Below, piece after piece: positions 1-8,122 of a DNA stretch of 64,000 bases. Position 1 is the stretch's first letter. Each line of letters begins with the position of its first letter. The stretch is from positions 1 through 64,000 of the forward strand of contig JAIMBT010000013.1 in assembly GCA_023511295.1 (NCBI GenBank), read 5' to 3'. This DNA comes from Alicyclobacillus sp. (GTDB taxonomy: Bacteria; Bacillota; Bacilli; Alicyclobacillales; Alicyclobacillaceae). The position numbers and the translations under genes are program-made. The notes under the pieces were generated by a model that was given only the letters and a program-made list of their open reading frames with translations, was not told the DNA's origin and did not search any database.

Positions 1-780
<780 letters not shown>

Positions 781-903
781 ACTGCTCTATCCTGACCTGT
801 GGTCACAATGACTCACGGGCTTGGTGGTCTCGTGTGTTTAGTTTTCAAGGAGCGATTCCCGCGCCACCGCGCGGTTTTCGTGCCGCCTCGCGGCAGCTCG
901 ACC

Positions 904-933
904 AGCATAACACGCATTGGACTGCGATGTCAA
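904..933 (-). promoter_or_regulatory. rrn promoter, proximal
   Basis: On the minus strand TTGACA (933-928) and TATGCT (909-904) are separated by 18 bp, about 120 bp upstream of the 16S 5' end. This is a good SigA promoter in the usual place for an rrn operon. It lies downstream of a second promoter of the same form. Confidence 0.75.
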
Positions 934-1008
934 GTCGGTCGTTCAACTTCTACTCGGTGTCGCGGTCGCGTTCAGGCATTCGGCCGTTCCGCAGGCGCGA
1001 CGTTGCGT

Positions 1009-1038
1009 AGGATATCACCCTTGCCACATCCATGTCAA
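1009..1038 (-). promoter_or_regulatory. rrn promoter, distal
   Basis: On the minus strand TTGACA (1038-1033) and TATCCT (1014-1009) are separated by 18 bp. It lies about 105 bp upstream of the proximal rrn promoter and has the same spacing. Tandem promoters are usual for Bacillus-type rrn operons. Confidence 0.7.
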
Positions 1039-1431
1039 GCCCCCGAAAATCCCGGCATGGTCATGGACACAAGCGCTATTCACGCCGGACCACCACTGAG
1101 GTGTACAGAGCAAATCACAAACCTGGGGTCCGTGAAGCCAATTTTGAAAACGATTTTCCTTCGGCGACTGAGTCGGAGGTTACAATATGACGGTCTTTTT
1201 CACTTCCAACCGAGGCGGCGCACTCTTGAGGTCCGCTCATAAGGTATACTTGCATCCAAATAAGGGATGCGTTCCAGAGGCAGACCGTCTCTTCTTTTAT
1301 TGGTGTTGTGCCATGTTTACGGATGAAGCGCATCAACTGACAGGAGCTCGGTGACAGGAGCCCGGCTCCATCCTTTTGGCAAAGCAGACGATTTCGGCTC
1401 GCGGGAACTTGACACAGCTTCTGATTTTCAC
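1039..1431. other. intergenic region between divergent rrn and tRNA operons
   Basis: About 390 bp of noticeably lower GC than its surroundings. A minus-strand open frame (1115-1438) has no recognisable domain or convincing start and I do not call it. TTGACA at 1409-1414 has no partner -10 at proper spacing. I see no RNA gene or repeat here. Confidence 0.5.
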
Positions 1432-1460
1432 TTGACAAGGCCCTGCCTCCATGCTAAAGT
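1432..1460 (+). promoter_or_regulatory. promoter of the tRNA cluster
   Basis: TTGACA (1432-1437) and TAAAGT (1455-1460) are separated by 17 bp, 33 bp upstream of tRNA-Lys. This single strong SigA promoter probably drives all nine tRNAs up to the terminator at 2448-2477. Confidence 0.8.
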
Positions 1461-1493
1461 ACCGAATGCCCAGCGTTGAACGAAACGGGCTAG

Positions 1494-1569
1494 GAGCCAT
1501 TAGCTCAGTTGGCAGAGCACCTGACTTTTAATCAGGGTGTCGCTGGTTCGAATCCAGCATGGCTCACCA
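1494..1569 (+). tRNA. tRNA-Lys (UUU)
   Basis: 76-nt cloverleaf. Acceptor GAGCCAT pairs with ATGGCTC, the anticodon loop CTTTTAA gives UUU, the T-loop is TTCGAAT, and CCA is encoded. First of nine tRNAs. Confidence 0.97.
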
Positions 1570-1572
1570 CGC

Positions 1573-1647
1573 GCCACCTTGGCTCAGGGGTAGAGCAGCT
1601 CACTCGTAATGAGCAGGTCGTCGGTTCGAATCCGACAGGTGGCTCCA
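1573..1647 (+). tRNA. tRNA-Thr (CGU)
   Basis: 75-nt cloverleaf starting 3 nt after tRNA-Lys. Acceptor GCCACCT pairs with AGGTGGC, the anticodon loop CTCGTAA gives CGU, and CCA is encoded. One of two Thr tRNAs in the cluster. Confidence 0.96.
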
Positions 1648-1718
1648 CACGGGCAACTTCTCCGTTGCCCGATATCCCGCTGGACTTGGTTGGACAGCGG
1701 ACCCACATCACCATACGC

Positions 1719-1795
1719 GCGCCCGTAGCTCAGTCGGATAGAGCGTTTGACTACGAATCAAAAGGTCGGGAGTTCGAATCTCTCCGGGCGCGCCA
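1719..1795 (+). tRNA. tRNA-Arg (ACG)
   Basis: 77-nt cloverleaf. Acceptor GCGCCCG pairs with CGGGCGC, the anticodon loop CTACGAA gives ACG (presumably modified to ICG), and CCA is encoded. Confidence 0.97.
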
Positions 1796-1802
1796 TTTCA
1801 TC

Positions 1803-1879
1803 CGGAGCATAGCGCAGCTTGGTAGCGCGCCTGCCTTGGGAGCAGGAGGTCGTGGGTTCAAATCCCGCTGCTCCGACCA
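1803..1879 (+). tRNA. tRNA-Pro (UGG)
   Basis: 77-nt cloverleaf. Acceptor CGGAGCA pairs with TGCTCCG, the anticodon loop CTTGGGA gives UGG, the D-arm is the usual AGCGCAGC form of tRNA-Pro, and CCA is encoded. Confidence 0.97.
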
Positions 1880-1957
1880 GGTCCAGCCGGACGAAAGCTC
1901 GAGACCGTTGTCAGCGGTTCGCCCGTGCGACATCCGAGCTTGGTGCACCGGGTTCCT

Positions 1958-2033
1958 GGGGGTATAGCTCAGTTGGGAGAGCACCTGCCTTGCAAGCAGG
2001 GGGTCATCGGTTCGAATCCGTTTACCTCCACCA
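1958..2033 (+). tRNA. tRNA-Ala (UGC)
   Basis: 76-nt cloverleaf. Acceptor GGGGGTA pairs with TACCTCC, including the G3:U70 wobble that identifies tRNA-Ala. The anticodon loop CTTGCAA gives UGC. CCA is encoded. Confidence 0.97.
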
Positions 2034-2064
2034 CCGCCTTGGAGCCTGTCCTCCAAGGTCGCGT

Positions 2065-2139
2065 TCCTCGATAGCTCAGCGGTAGAGCATCCGGCTGTTA
2101 ACCGGAGGGTCGTAGGTTCGAATCCTACTCGGGGAGCCA
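2065..2139 (+). tRNA. tRNA-Asn (GUU)
   Basis: 75-nt cloverleaf. Acceptor TCCTCGA pairs with TCGGGGA (with one wobble), the anticodon loop CTGTTAA gives GUU, and CCA is encoded. Confidence 0.97.
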
Positions 2140-2140
2140 C

Positions 2141-2216
2141 GCTCCCATAGCTCAGTCGGCAGAGCGCATCCATGGTAAGGATGAGGTCATCGGTTCAAAT
2201 CCGATTGGGAGCTCCA
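2141..2216 (+). tRNA. tRNA-Thr (GGU)
   Basis: 76-nt cloverleaf starting 1 nt after tRNA-Asn. Acceptor GCTCCCA pairs with TGGGAGC, the anticodon loop ATGGTAA gives GGU, and CCA is encoded. Confidence 0.96.
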
Positions 2217-2240
2217 CAGGCCGGTCTGTTGGACAGGTTC

Positions 2241-2316
2241 GGGCGATTAGCTCAGCTGGGAGAGCACCTGCCTTACAAGCAGGGGGTCGGCGGTTCGAAC
2301 CCGTCATCGCCCACCA
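2241..2316 (+). tRNA. tRNA-Val (UAC)
   Basis: 76-nt cloverleaf. Acceptor GGGCGAT pairs with ATCGCCC, the anticodon loop CTTACAA gives UAC, and CCA is encoded. Confidence 0.97.
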
Positions 2317-2323
2317 ACTTCAT

Positions 2324-2417
2324 GGAGTGATGGCCGAGTAGGTCGAAGGCGCTCGCCTGCTAAGCGAGTATACGGGCAAAACCCGTATCGAGGGTTCGAA
2401 TCCCTCTCACTCCGCCA
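2324..2417 (+). tRNA. tRNA-Ser (GCU)
   Basis: 94-nt tRNA with the long variable arm of class II tRNAs (stem ACGGG/CCCGT). Acceptor GGAGTGA pairs with TCACTCC, the anticodon loop gives GCU, and CCA is encoded. Last gene of the cluster. Confidence 0.96.
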
Positions 2418-2447
2418 ATCGGTGGGTGGTGTCAAACCCACAGCATC

Positions 2448-2477
2448 AAAAAAGCACCTCGTGCGAGGTGCTTTTTT
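2448..2477 (+). terminator. terminator of the tRNA cluster
   Basis: GCACCTC (2454-2460), loop GTGC, GAGGTGC (2465-2471), then six T (2472-2477) and preceded by six A. A textbook intrinsic terminator, also usable on the minus strand. Confidence 0.95.
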
Positions 2478-2521
2478 CGTTATGGGGTCGAAGGCAACGT
2501 GCACACGACGGCAACGTGAGC

Positions 2522-2552
2522 GTATGTGCGGTTGTCGCTTCGGGGAATAGTA
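2522..2552 (+). promoter_or_regulatory. possible SigG-type promoter of spoVAF
   Basis: GTATG (2522-2526) and AATAGTA (2546-2552) resemble the forespore SigG elements (G-ATR and CATNNTA, first base of the -10 off) with a slightly long 19-bp spacer. The position, about 35 bp before the start codon, and the forespore role of the gene fit. No good SigA promoter is visible here. Confidence 0.35.
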
Positions 2553-2586
2553 TGCGAGACAGACCATCCGAGGGAGGAGTGGAATC

Positions 2587-4119
2587 GTGGCCCAACCCGC
2601 ACAAAGCCCCCCCGAGATGCCCCCGATTCGACGCGAGTTACAGCAGAATGTCGACTATCTGAACAAACTCCTCGGCATTGGACAAGGCCCCGGGCACAGC
2701 TGGGATATCATGGCCAAACCGTTCAGCTATGGCGGTTTCCAAATGATGTCCTACGTGTTGAACGGGTACTTTCTCACGATGAACGTCGTGCTGTTGATTG
2801 AAAACCTCCAGGCGGAGGTGAAAAACTTTCTCGATACGCACAGCGACGGCAACTACACCTTGCAGGAGCTCATCTCCTTTCTGAACACGCGCATCGCGTT
2901 CGTCCAGGTACAGTCTGTGACGAAGATGAGCGACGTGGTCCGCTTCATTTTGTCGGGCCCCATGGTGACGTTCATTGACGGGCTGGATGAGGCCCTCCTG
3001 ATTGATACCCGCATCTACCCCATGCGCTCCATCCAGGAATCGGAAGTGGAACGGGTGATTCGCGGTCCGCGCGACGGGTTCACGGAGACCATGTTGATGA
3101 ACACGGCACTGATTCGCCGTCGCTTGCGGGACCCGAGCTTGCGGGCTGAACTGATGCAGGTGGGTACGCGGTCCAAGACGGACGTCACGCTGATGTACAT
3201 CGAAGAGGTGACCAACCCGGCGGTTGTCAGCGACATCCGCAATCGGCTGCAGTCGATTGACGTCGATGGCGTCATCATGGCCGAACAGTCGGTGACCGAC
3301 CTGATTGGCCGCGTGAAATGGAACCCGTATCCACTTGTCCGCTACACGGAACGGCCGGACGTGGCTGCAACGGCGTTGGTCGAAGGGCACGTGGTCATTG
3401 TCGTGGACACGAGTCCAGAGGTGATCATCGCGCCGGTGACCTTGTTTCAGTTGCTGCAACACCCGGAAGAATACCACTCGTATCCGCTCGTCGGGACCGC
3501 GATGCGGTGGGTCATCCTGTTCTCGGCCCTGGTCAGTGTCCTGCTGCCCGGTTTGTTCTTGATGATGAACATCCACCCAGCGCACATGCCGAAGTGGATG
3601 GCGTTCTTTCACGCTCACCCGGGTACGATGCCGCTGTGGGTCGAACTCCTGATTGCCGAAGTGCTGCTGAACATCCTGCGCCTGGCGGTGATGAACGCGC
3701 CGACGATGATTGGGTCCATGGTCAGTATCGTCGCTGCCGTCATCTTCGGCCAGTTCGCTTCAAAGATTCAACTGCTGGAACCCGAGGTCCTCGTCTACAT
3801 GGCGCTCGTGATGGCCTGCCAGTTCGCGCTACCCTCTTTCGAACTGGCTTCGGCCAACCAGTTGGCGCGATGGTTCATCATCGTCGTCACCGAGATTGGC
3901 CGCGCGGTGGGCTACCCGTTCACGGCGTTTGTCATCTCCATCATCGTATGGGTGATCTTCCTCAGTTGCACCCGGTCGTTTGGCGTGCCGTACTTCTGGC
4001 CCCTCATTCCGTTTCAGTGGCGCAATGGGATGACCGAAGTGTTGTTGCGGCGTCCCACCTCGTCCATCCGTGGTCGTCCCTCCGTGCTGCACCCGCGGAT
4101 TCGCGCCCGCAAGGGGTAA
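2587..4119 (+). CDS. spoVAF: spore germination protein, GerA/SpoVAF family
   Basis: 510 residues, GTG start at 2587 after a strong SD (gagggaggag). The N-terminal half (about 1-290) is the soluble GerA domain with an intact RGPRDGF signature near 160. The C-terminal half has four to five hydrophobic segments between about 305 and 470. Length, the C-terminal RRP motif and overall sequence match SpoVAF better than the germinant-receptor A subunits. Such proteins sit in the inner spore membrane and act in germination together with the SpoVA channel. In Bacillus spoVAF ends the spoVA operon; here it stands alone between the tRNA cluster and spoVK, with a hairpin after its stop. Confidence 0.9.
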   Translation: MAQPAQSPPEMPPIRRELQQNVDYLNKLLGIGQGPGHSWDIMAKPFSYGGFQMMSYVLNGYFLTMNVVLLIENLQAEVKNFLDTHSDGNYTLQELISFLNTRIAFVQVQSVTKMSDVVRFILSGPMVTFIDGLDEALLIDTRIYPMRSIQESEVERVIRGPRDGFTETMLMNTALIRRRLRDPSLRAELMQVGTRSKTDVTLMYIEEVTNPAVVSDIRNRLQSIDVDGVIMAEQSVTDLIGRVKWNPYPLVRYTERPDVAATALVEGHVVIVVDTSPEVIIAPVTLFQLLQHPEEYHSYPLVGTAMRWVILFSALVSVLLPGLFLMMNIHPAHMPKWMAFFHAHPGTMPLWVELLIAEVLLNILRLAVMNAPTMIGSMVSIVAAVIFGQFASKIQLLEPEVLVYMALVMACQFALPSFELASANQLARWFIIVVTEIGRAVGYPFTAFVISIIVWVIFLSCTRSFGVPYFWPLIPFQWRNGMTEVLLRRPTSSIRGRPSVLHPRIRARKG

Positions 4120-4155
4120 CCGTCCATCCCCGGTTCTCGTTGGCACCCTGCGTGG

Positions 4156-4194
4156 AACGACAGCGATCCCGGTAAACCAGGGTCGCTGTTCGTT
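4156..4194 (+). terminator. probable terminator of spoVAF
   Basis: ACAGCGA (4160-4166) pairs with TCGCTGT (4183-4189), extended inside by CCC/GGG around a 9-nt loop and outside by AACG/CGTT with a bulge. It ends in a short T-rich stretch (gttcgttt). Confidence 0.65.
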
Positions 4195-4287
4195 TGACCT
4201 GTGGCATTGCGACTAGGCATTCACCCAGATTTGGCCTCGCGCATAGGTTATCGCACGAGCCGGATCATGCAGGTGAGGTGGTTGCTG

Positions 4288-5262
4288 ATGCCGACAGCTC
4301 CAAAGACCCCGGTTTCCAAATCCGACGTCCAGCGCGTCATCTCCCGCTATCGCGACGGGGAGTTGGCGCTGTCTGAAGCGCTCAAGTCACTCTCCGGTGC
4401 ACCGCTCCCCGAAGCGCCTGCGACGGCCCCAGCGATGAACAAGGAGCGGTTGCTGTCGATTTACGCGGAACTCGACCAACTGGTCGGGTTGGAAGAAGTA
4501 AAAGCCGTGGTGCGCGAGATCTTCGCACTCCTGTATATGCAGGACCGTCGCCAGGCCCTGCACCTTCGTGCGGAGCCCGTGGTTCTGCACATGGTCTTCA
4601 AGGGCAACCCAGGCACAGGGAAGACGACGGTCGCGAGGTTACTGGCCCAGATGTTCCACGAGTGTGGTTTGTTGGAAAAGGGCCATTTGGTGGAGGTGGA
4701 ACGGGCCGACTTGGTCGGCGAGTATATCGGCCACACCGCCCAGAAGACACGCGAGATGGTCAAGAAGGCGCTGGGCGGCGTCCTGTTCATTGACGAAGCG
4801 TACTCGCTCGCCCGCGGTGGCGAGCGTGATTTTGGCCGCGAAAGCATCGACGCGCTGGTCAAAGCGATGGAGGACTACCGGAATCAGTTCATCGCCATCA
4901 TTGCAGGGTACGCGCGGGAGATGGATTGGTTCCTCAGCACCAACCCGGGGCTGCCGAGTCGGTTTCCCATCCACCTTCAGTTTCCCGACTACAGTGTGGC
5001 GGACCTGTTGCGGATTGCCCGCAAAACCGCGGAGGACCGGCAATACACACTGAGCCCCGCGGCGGAGGCCAAGTTACGCCGGATTTTGGAGGCAGAGACC
5101 GAGCGACGGGCCACACCGGCGAACGCCCGCCTGGTCCGCAACTTGGTCGAGCACGCCATCCGGCTGCAGGCCGTCCGACTGTTCGACGCTCAGACGCTGA
5201 CGCGGCAGGCGGCTGTGACCCTGCAAGCAGAGGACTTTCGGTTGGAGGGGGATGCGCGGTGA
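4288..5262 (+). CDS. spoVK: stage V sporulation protein K, AAA+ ATPase
   Basis: 324 residues from ATG 4288, which has gaggtgg just upstream; an in-frame ATG at 4201 lacks an SD. CbxX/CfxQ-type AAA+ protein: Walker A GNPGTGKT near residue 110, Walker B VLFIDEA near 170, and an arginine-finger region (PGLPSRFP) near 230. SpoVK is needed in the mother cell for spore maturation in Bacillus. The order spoVK-hflX-ynbB-glnR-glnA is the Bacillus one, with three extra small genes inserted before hflX. The stop overlaps the GTPase start (GTGA). Confidence 0.93.
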   Translation: MPTAPKTPVSKSDVQRVISRYRDGELALSEALKSLSGAPLPEAPATAPAMNKERLLSIYAELDQLVGLEEVKAVVREIFALLYMQDRRQALHLRAEPVVLHMVFKGNPGTGKTTVARLLAQMFHECGLLEKGHLVEVERADLVGEYIGHTAQKTREMVKKALGGVLFIDEAYSLARGGERDFGRESIDALVKAMEDYRNQFIAIIAGYAREMDWFLSTNPGLPSRFPIHLQFPDYSVADLLRIARKTAEDRQYTLSPAAEAKLRRILEAETERRATPANARLVRNLVEHAIRLQAVRLFDAQTLTRQAAVTLQAEDFRLEGDAR

Positions 5263-5897
5263 GGCGGAGTCTCGTCATCGGCAGCGCGAATGTCGGCAAG
5301 ACCTTGTTCTGCATCCACTTTGCTCGATATCTGGGCCTGCGGCAACTTCGCTGGTTTGTCGAACAGGCAGACGGCACCACGGAACAGCGGCAACTGGCCG
5401 TGGAGGAAGCGGTGCGGCTTCTGTCCGGGCCGGCCGCGCACCGAACGCGGCAACTGCAGACCGTGTCGCTCGATGTGCCGCGCGGGAAGGTCAACCGGCA
5501 GGTGTTGCTGACGGACACCACCGGGTTGGCGGAGGGCATCCACACTGATCCTCTGTTGCGCGAGGCGATGGCGCAAACGCTTCAGGCGCTCGCGGAAGCG
5601 CAGGTGATCTTGCACATCGTGGATGCCGCTCGCATCGGTACATCCGCCGACAAGGCGGGAGACGTGGGCAGGGCGGCCCGGGCCGTGGGCTGGTCGCCGG
5701 TCGATGAGCAACTGGCAGACTATGGTCAGGCGGTTGGCGGCTACCTCATCCTCGCCAATAAGATGGATTTGCCCGGCGCCAAGCAGGGCTATCAATTTCT
5801 TCGCAAACGCTACTCGAAGCAGCGGGTGGTTCCCATCTCTGCCCTCACCGGAAGCGGGTTCCGGGAGGTGAGGCAGCATGTTTGGCGCTATGCCTGA
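5259..5897 (+). CDS. small GTP-binding protein
   Basis: 212 residues, GTG start overlapping the spoVK stop, SD ggaggggg at 5244-5251. All GTPase motifs are present: G1 GSANVGKT at residues 6-13, G3 DTTG, G4 ANKMD, G5 SAL. It belongs to the Era/Obg-like (TRAFAC) class with no extra C-terminal RNA-binding domain. It has no counterpart in the B. subtilis spoVK locus. Translational coupling with spoVK and the following membrane protein suggests a role connected to sporulation, but the function is unknown. Confidence 0.85.
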   Translation: MRRSLVIGSANVGKTLFCIHFARYLGLRQLRWFVEQADGTTEQRQLAVEEAVRLLSGPAAHRTRQLQTVSLDVPRGKVNRQVLLTDTTGLAEGIHTDPLLREAMAQTLQALAEAQVILHIVDAARIGTSADKAGDVGRAARAVGWSPVDEQLADYGQAVGGYLILANKMDLPGAKQGYQFLRKRYSKQRVVPISALTGSGFREVRQHVWRYA

Positions 5898-6507
5898 GTG
5901 GCTGATTCAGTTGCTCTCGATGACGTGTATCGGCCTCGTGATTCAGTGGGTCGACGACCACTTGGACCGCGCCTTTGACCTCTGCCGGGGCGAGCGGACC
6001 TTAGCGGTAAAGATGGGGAGGTCCTGTTTCGTCTACGGGGCGCTCCTCGCGGTCGTGGCCGTCTGTCTCGACGCCCCCATCGCCACGGCCCTGTTTCTGG
6101 GCAGCTACGCTGTCGGGATGATGTCGAACTGGACCGAGCGGATGCCGACGCGGCTTCCGGCCGGAATGGAGACCGTCCTCGCGGCTTTCCTCTCCGTCCT
6201 GCTGGCGGGTTGGCACACGACGGCATGGGCGTTGTGCTTCGCGGCCTGGGTCGACTGGCTGGATGACATCATCGACTACCGCAAGGACGGACCCGGAAAC
6301 ACTCGGAACTTGGCGCGGCGGATTGGCATCGTCGAAACGAGCGTCCTCGTGCTGCTGGCTCTGCTCGGCTGCGTGTGGCTCAACCCGGAGTGGACCTTGC
6401 TCGGGTTCGTGGCGTTTGCGGTGGTGACCGTCATCTCCGAGCTGACCACGGCGCGGCTGTGGACGGTGGACGAAGAAGGGGGAGAGGACGAAGATGGACC
6501 TCGGTAA
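5878..6507 (+). CDS. UbiA-like integral membrane protein
   Basis: 209 residues, about six membrane segments. The start (ATG 5878, or 5890) overlaps the GTPase gene. Two aspartate-rich motifs are conspicuous: DDHLDRAFD near residue 26, followed by ERT and KMG, and DDIIDYRKD near 127, followed by NTRNLARRIG. Their form and surroundings recall the two Mg-diphosphate-binding loops of UbiA prenyltransferases (NDxxDxxxD, and DxxGD followed by T-L-x-x-x-x-G). The protein is shorter than a typical UbiA enzyme (about 290), so it may be a reduced or diverged member. Possible substrate unknown. The stop overlaps the next gene. Confidence 0.75.
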   Translation: MFGAMPEWLIQLLSMTCIGLVIQWVDDHLDRAFDLCRGERTLAVKMGRSCFVYGALLAVVAVCLDAPIATALFLGSYAVGMMSNWTERMPTRLPAGMETVLAAFLSVLLAGWHTTAWALCFAAWVDWLDDIIDYRKDGPGNTRNLARRIGIVETSVLVLLALLGCVWLNPEWTLLGFVAFAVVTVISELTTARLWTVDEEGGEDEDGPR

Positions 6508-6703
6508 CGCCTGGCTGTGGTGGGCACTGGTGGGGCTCGGCGCACTCCTCTTCGGGTACGCGCTCGGCCGCCGCGTCGGATTTCGCCAAGGGTGCCGGCG
6601 CGGGACGGCCGAGGCGCCGCTGCGGCTCCGGCACCAGGCTCTGCGCTCGGGGCGTTGTCCCATCTGCGACCGCGCGCCGAACGCGTGGTACAATGGCCGT
6701 TAG
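6494..6703 (+). CDS. small membrane protein with C-terminal CxxC
   Basis: 69 residues, ATG 6494 with SD gggggagagga, overlapping the upstream gene by 14 bp. One N-terminal membrane helix (about 7-26), then a basic stretch and a C-terminal CPIC that could bind a metal. The family was not recognised. Operon position and SD argue that it is real. Confidence 0.6.
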   Translation: MDLGNAWLWWALVGLGALLFGYALGRRVGFRQGCRRGTAEAPLRLRHQALRSGRCPICDRAPNAWYNGR

Positions 6704-6752
6704 ACGCGCGGGCGGTGGGACGACTACCGGCGCACGGTGGGAGGCGGTTGGA

Positions 6753-8084
6753 TTGGAACAAAGCCTGCAGGGCATCGTGGCCGTGCTGCGGCGGACCCCG
6801 GACGAGGGGGACGACGCGTTTACGGAACGGACCGCCGAGTTGATTGGTTTGTGCGAGGCGGCCGGCGCCGCAGTCCAGCGGGTGGTGACGCAGACGCGGG
6901 CGACAGCGGATCGGACGTTCTACGTGGGGTCTGGCAAGGTCGCAGAGATTGGGCAGGCGGTGGAGGCCACGGGGGCGGACGTGGCGGTATTTGATACCGA
7001 ACTGAGCCCTGGCCAGATACGCAACTTGGAGCGCGAACTGCCCTGTCGCGTGCTGGACCGGACGCAACTCATCCTCGACATCTTCGCACAGCGGGCGCGG
7101 TCGCGGGAAGGCATGCTGCAGGTGGAGATTGCCCAGCTACAGTACCTCCTGCCGCGCCTCACCGGAAAGGGCGTCGAGCTCTCCCGGCTCGGCGGCGGCA
7201 TCGGCACGCGCGGACCCGGCGAGACGAAATTGGAGATGGACCGGCGACGGATTCGCGAGCGCATCGGCCATCTACGGGCGCAGCTCGCCGAACTCGAGCG
7301 GCGTCGAGCGGTCCAGCGGGGACGGCGTCGCCGGACCACGCCGACGGTCGCGCTGGTCGGTTACACCAACGCCGGCAAGACGACGTTGCTTCAGCGCTGG
7401 ACAGACGACCGCGGTGTGCGTGGGACCGTGGAGGCGGGGCGAGATCGGCTGTTTGACACGCTCGATCCGTTGGCGCGTCGGGTCAAATCCGGCGCGACGG
7501 GGGAACTGGTGGTGCTTGATACCGTCGGCTTTGTGCAAAACTTGCCGCACCTCTTGGTGGACGCCTTTCGAGCCACGCTCGAGGAAGCCGCGTCGGTTGA
7601 TCTGATTGTGCATGTGGTGGACGCGTCGCACGTCACCAAGGAGCGGATGGAGACGACTTATCAGGTGCTCGGCGAAATTGGTGCGTTGGACCGGCCGGTA
7701 CTCACCTTTTACAACAAGGCGGACCTGGTCGATGCGGCGGCGCTGCCCGCGCCAGACGTTCAGGCGGCGGCGTCGCTGTACGGTTCGGCCCAGACCGGGA
7801 CGGGCATGGATGCTCTGTACCAGGCCGTGGACGAGCGGCTGGGGATGGACCGCGTCTCGCTGTGGCTCAGCACACGGCACGCCCTTGACGCCGAGGTCTG
7901 GTCGCAACTTGCGAAGTTCGGGCAAGTGGCCTCGGCGACGTCCAGCGAGGACGGCGCGACGCAGATTGAACTGCGGTTGGAGCGGCGCATTGTCGAACGG
8001 GTTCGGGCATGGCTCGGCGCGCAGTTTCCCGACGTTCGCGTGGAGGCGGACGAGCTCCCGGCAATGGACGCGAAGACGCGATAG
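6753..8084 (+). CDS. hflX: ribosome-associated GTPase HflX
   Basis: 443 residues from TTG 6753, chosen because GGGAGGCGG sits 5 nt upstream; an ATG at 6693 has no SD. N-terminal HflX domain with FYVGSGK, then the glycine-rich GGGIGTRGPGETK linker and a GTPase domain with GYTNAGKT (G1), DTVGF (G3) and NKAD (G4). HflX splits stalled ribosomes after stress. The position matches B. subtilis ynbA (hflX), directly upstream of ynbB. Confidence 0.95.
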   Translation: MEQSLQGIVAVLRRTPDEGDDAFTERTAELIGLCEAAGAAVQRVVTQTRATADRTFYVGSGKVAEIGQAVEATGADVAVFDTELSPGQIRNLERELPCRVLDRTQLILDIFAQRARSREGMLQVEIAQLQYLLPRLTGKGVELSRLGGGIGTRGPGETKLEMDRRRIRERIGHLRAQLAELERRRAVQRGRRRRTTPTVALVGYTNAGKTTLLQRWTDDRGVRGTVEAGRDRLFDTLDPLARRVKSGATGELVVLDTVGFVQNLPHLLVDAFRATLEEAASVDLIVHVVDASHVTKERMETTYQVLGEIGALDRPVLTFYNKADLVDAAALPAPDVQAAASLYGSAQTGTGMDALYQAVDERLGMDRVSLWLSTRHALDAEVWSQLAKFGQVASATSSEDGATQIELRLERRIVERVRAWLGAQFPDVRVEADELPAMDAKTR

Positions 8085-8122
8085 TCTCCACGGAAACGAC
8101 CATGAAGACGGAGGAAGCCCAT

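Noticed and set aside
1115-1438. 107-residue minus-strand ORF upstream of the rrn promoters
   Set aside because: No SD, no domain. Would be read toward the rrn promoters without evidence of function.
1509-2173. Open frames across the tRNA cluster
   Set aside because: They translate tRNA genes (typical GSNPAW/VGSNP-like spurious peptides).
2638-3618. 326-residue minus-strand ORF rich in His/Arg/Val
   Set aside because: Antisense to spoVAF, composition typical of shadow frames.
6375-6752. N-terminal extension of hflX, including ATG 6693
   Set aside because: Overlaps two upstream genes and lacks an SD. TTG 6753 has a strong one.
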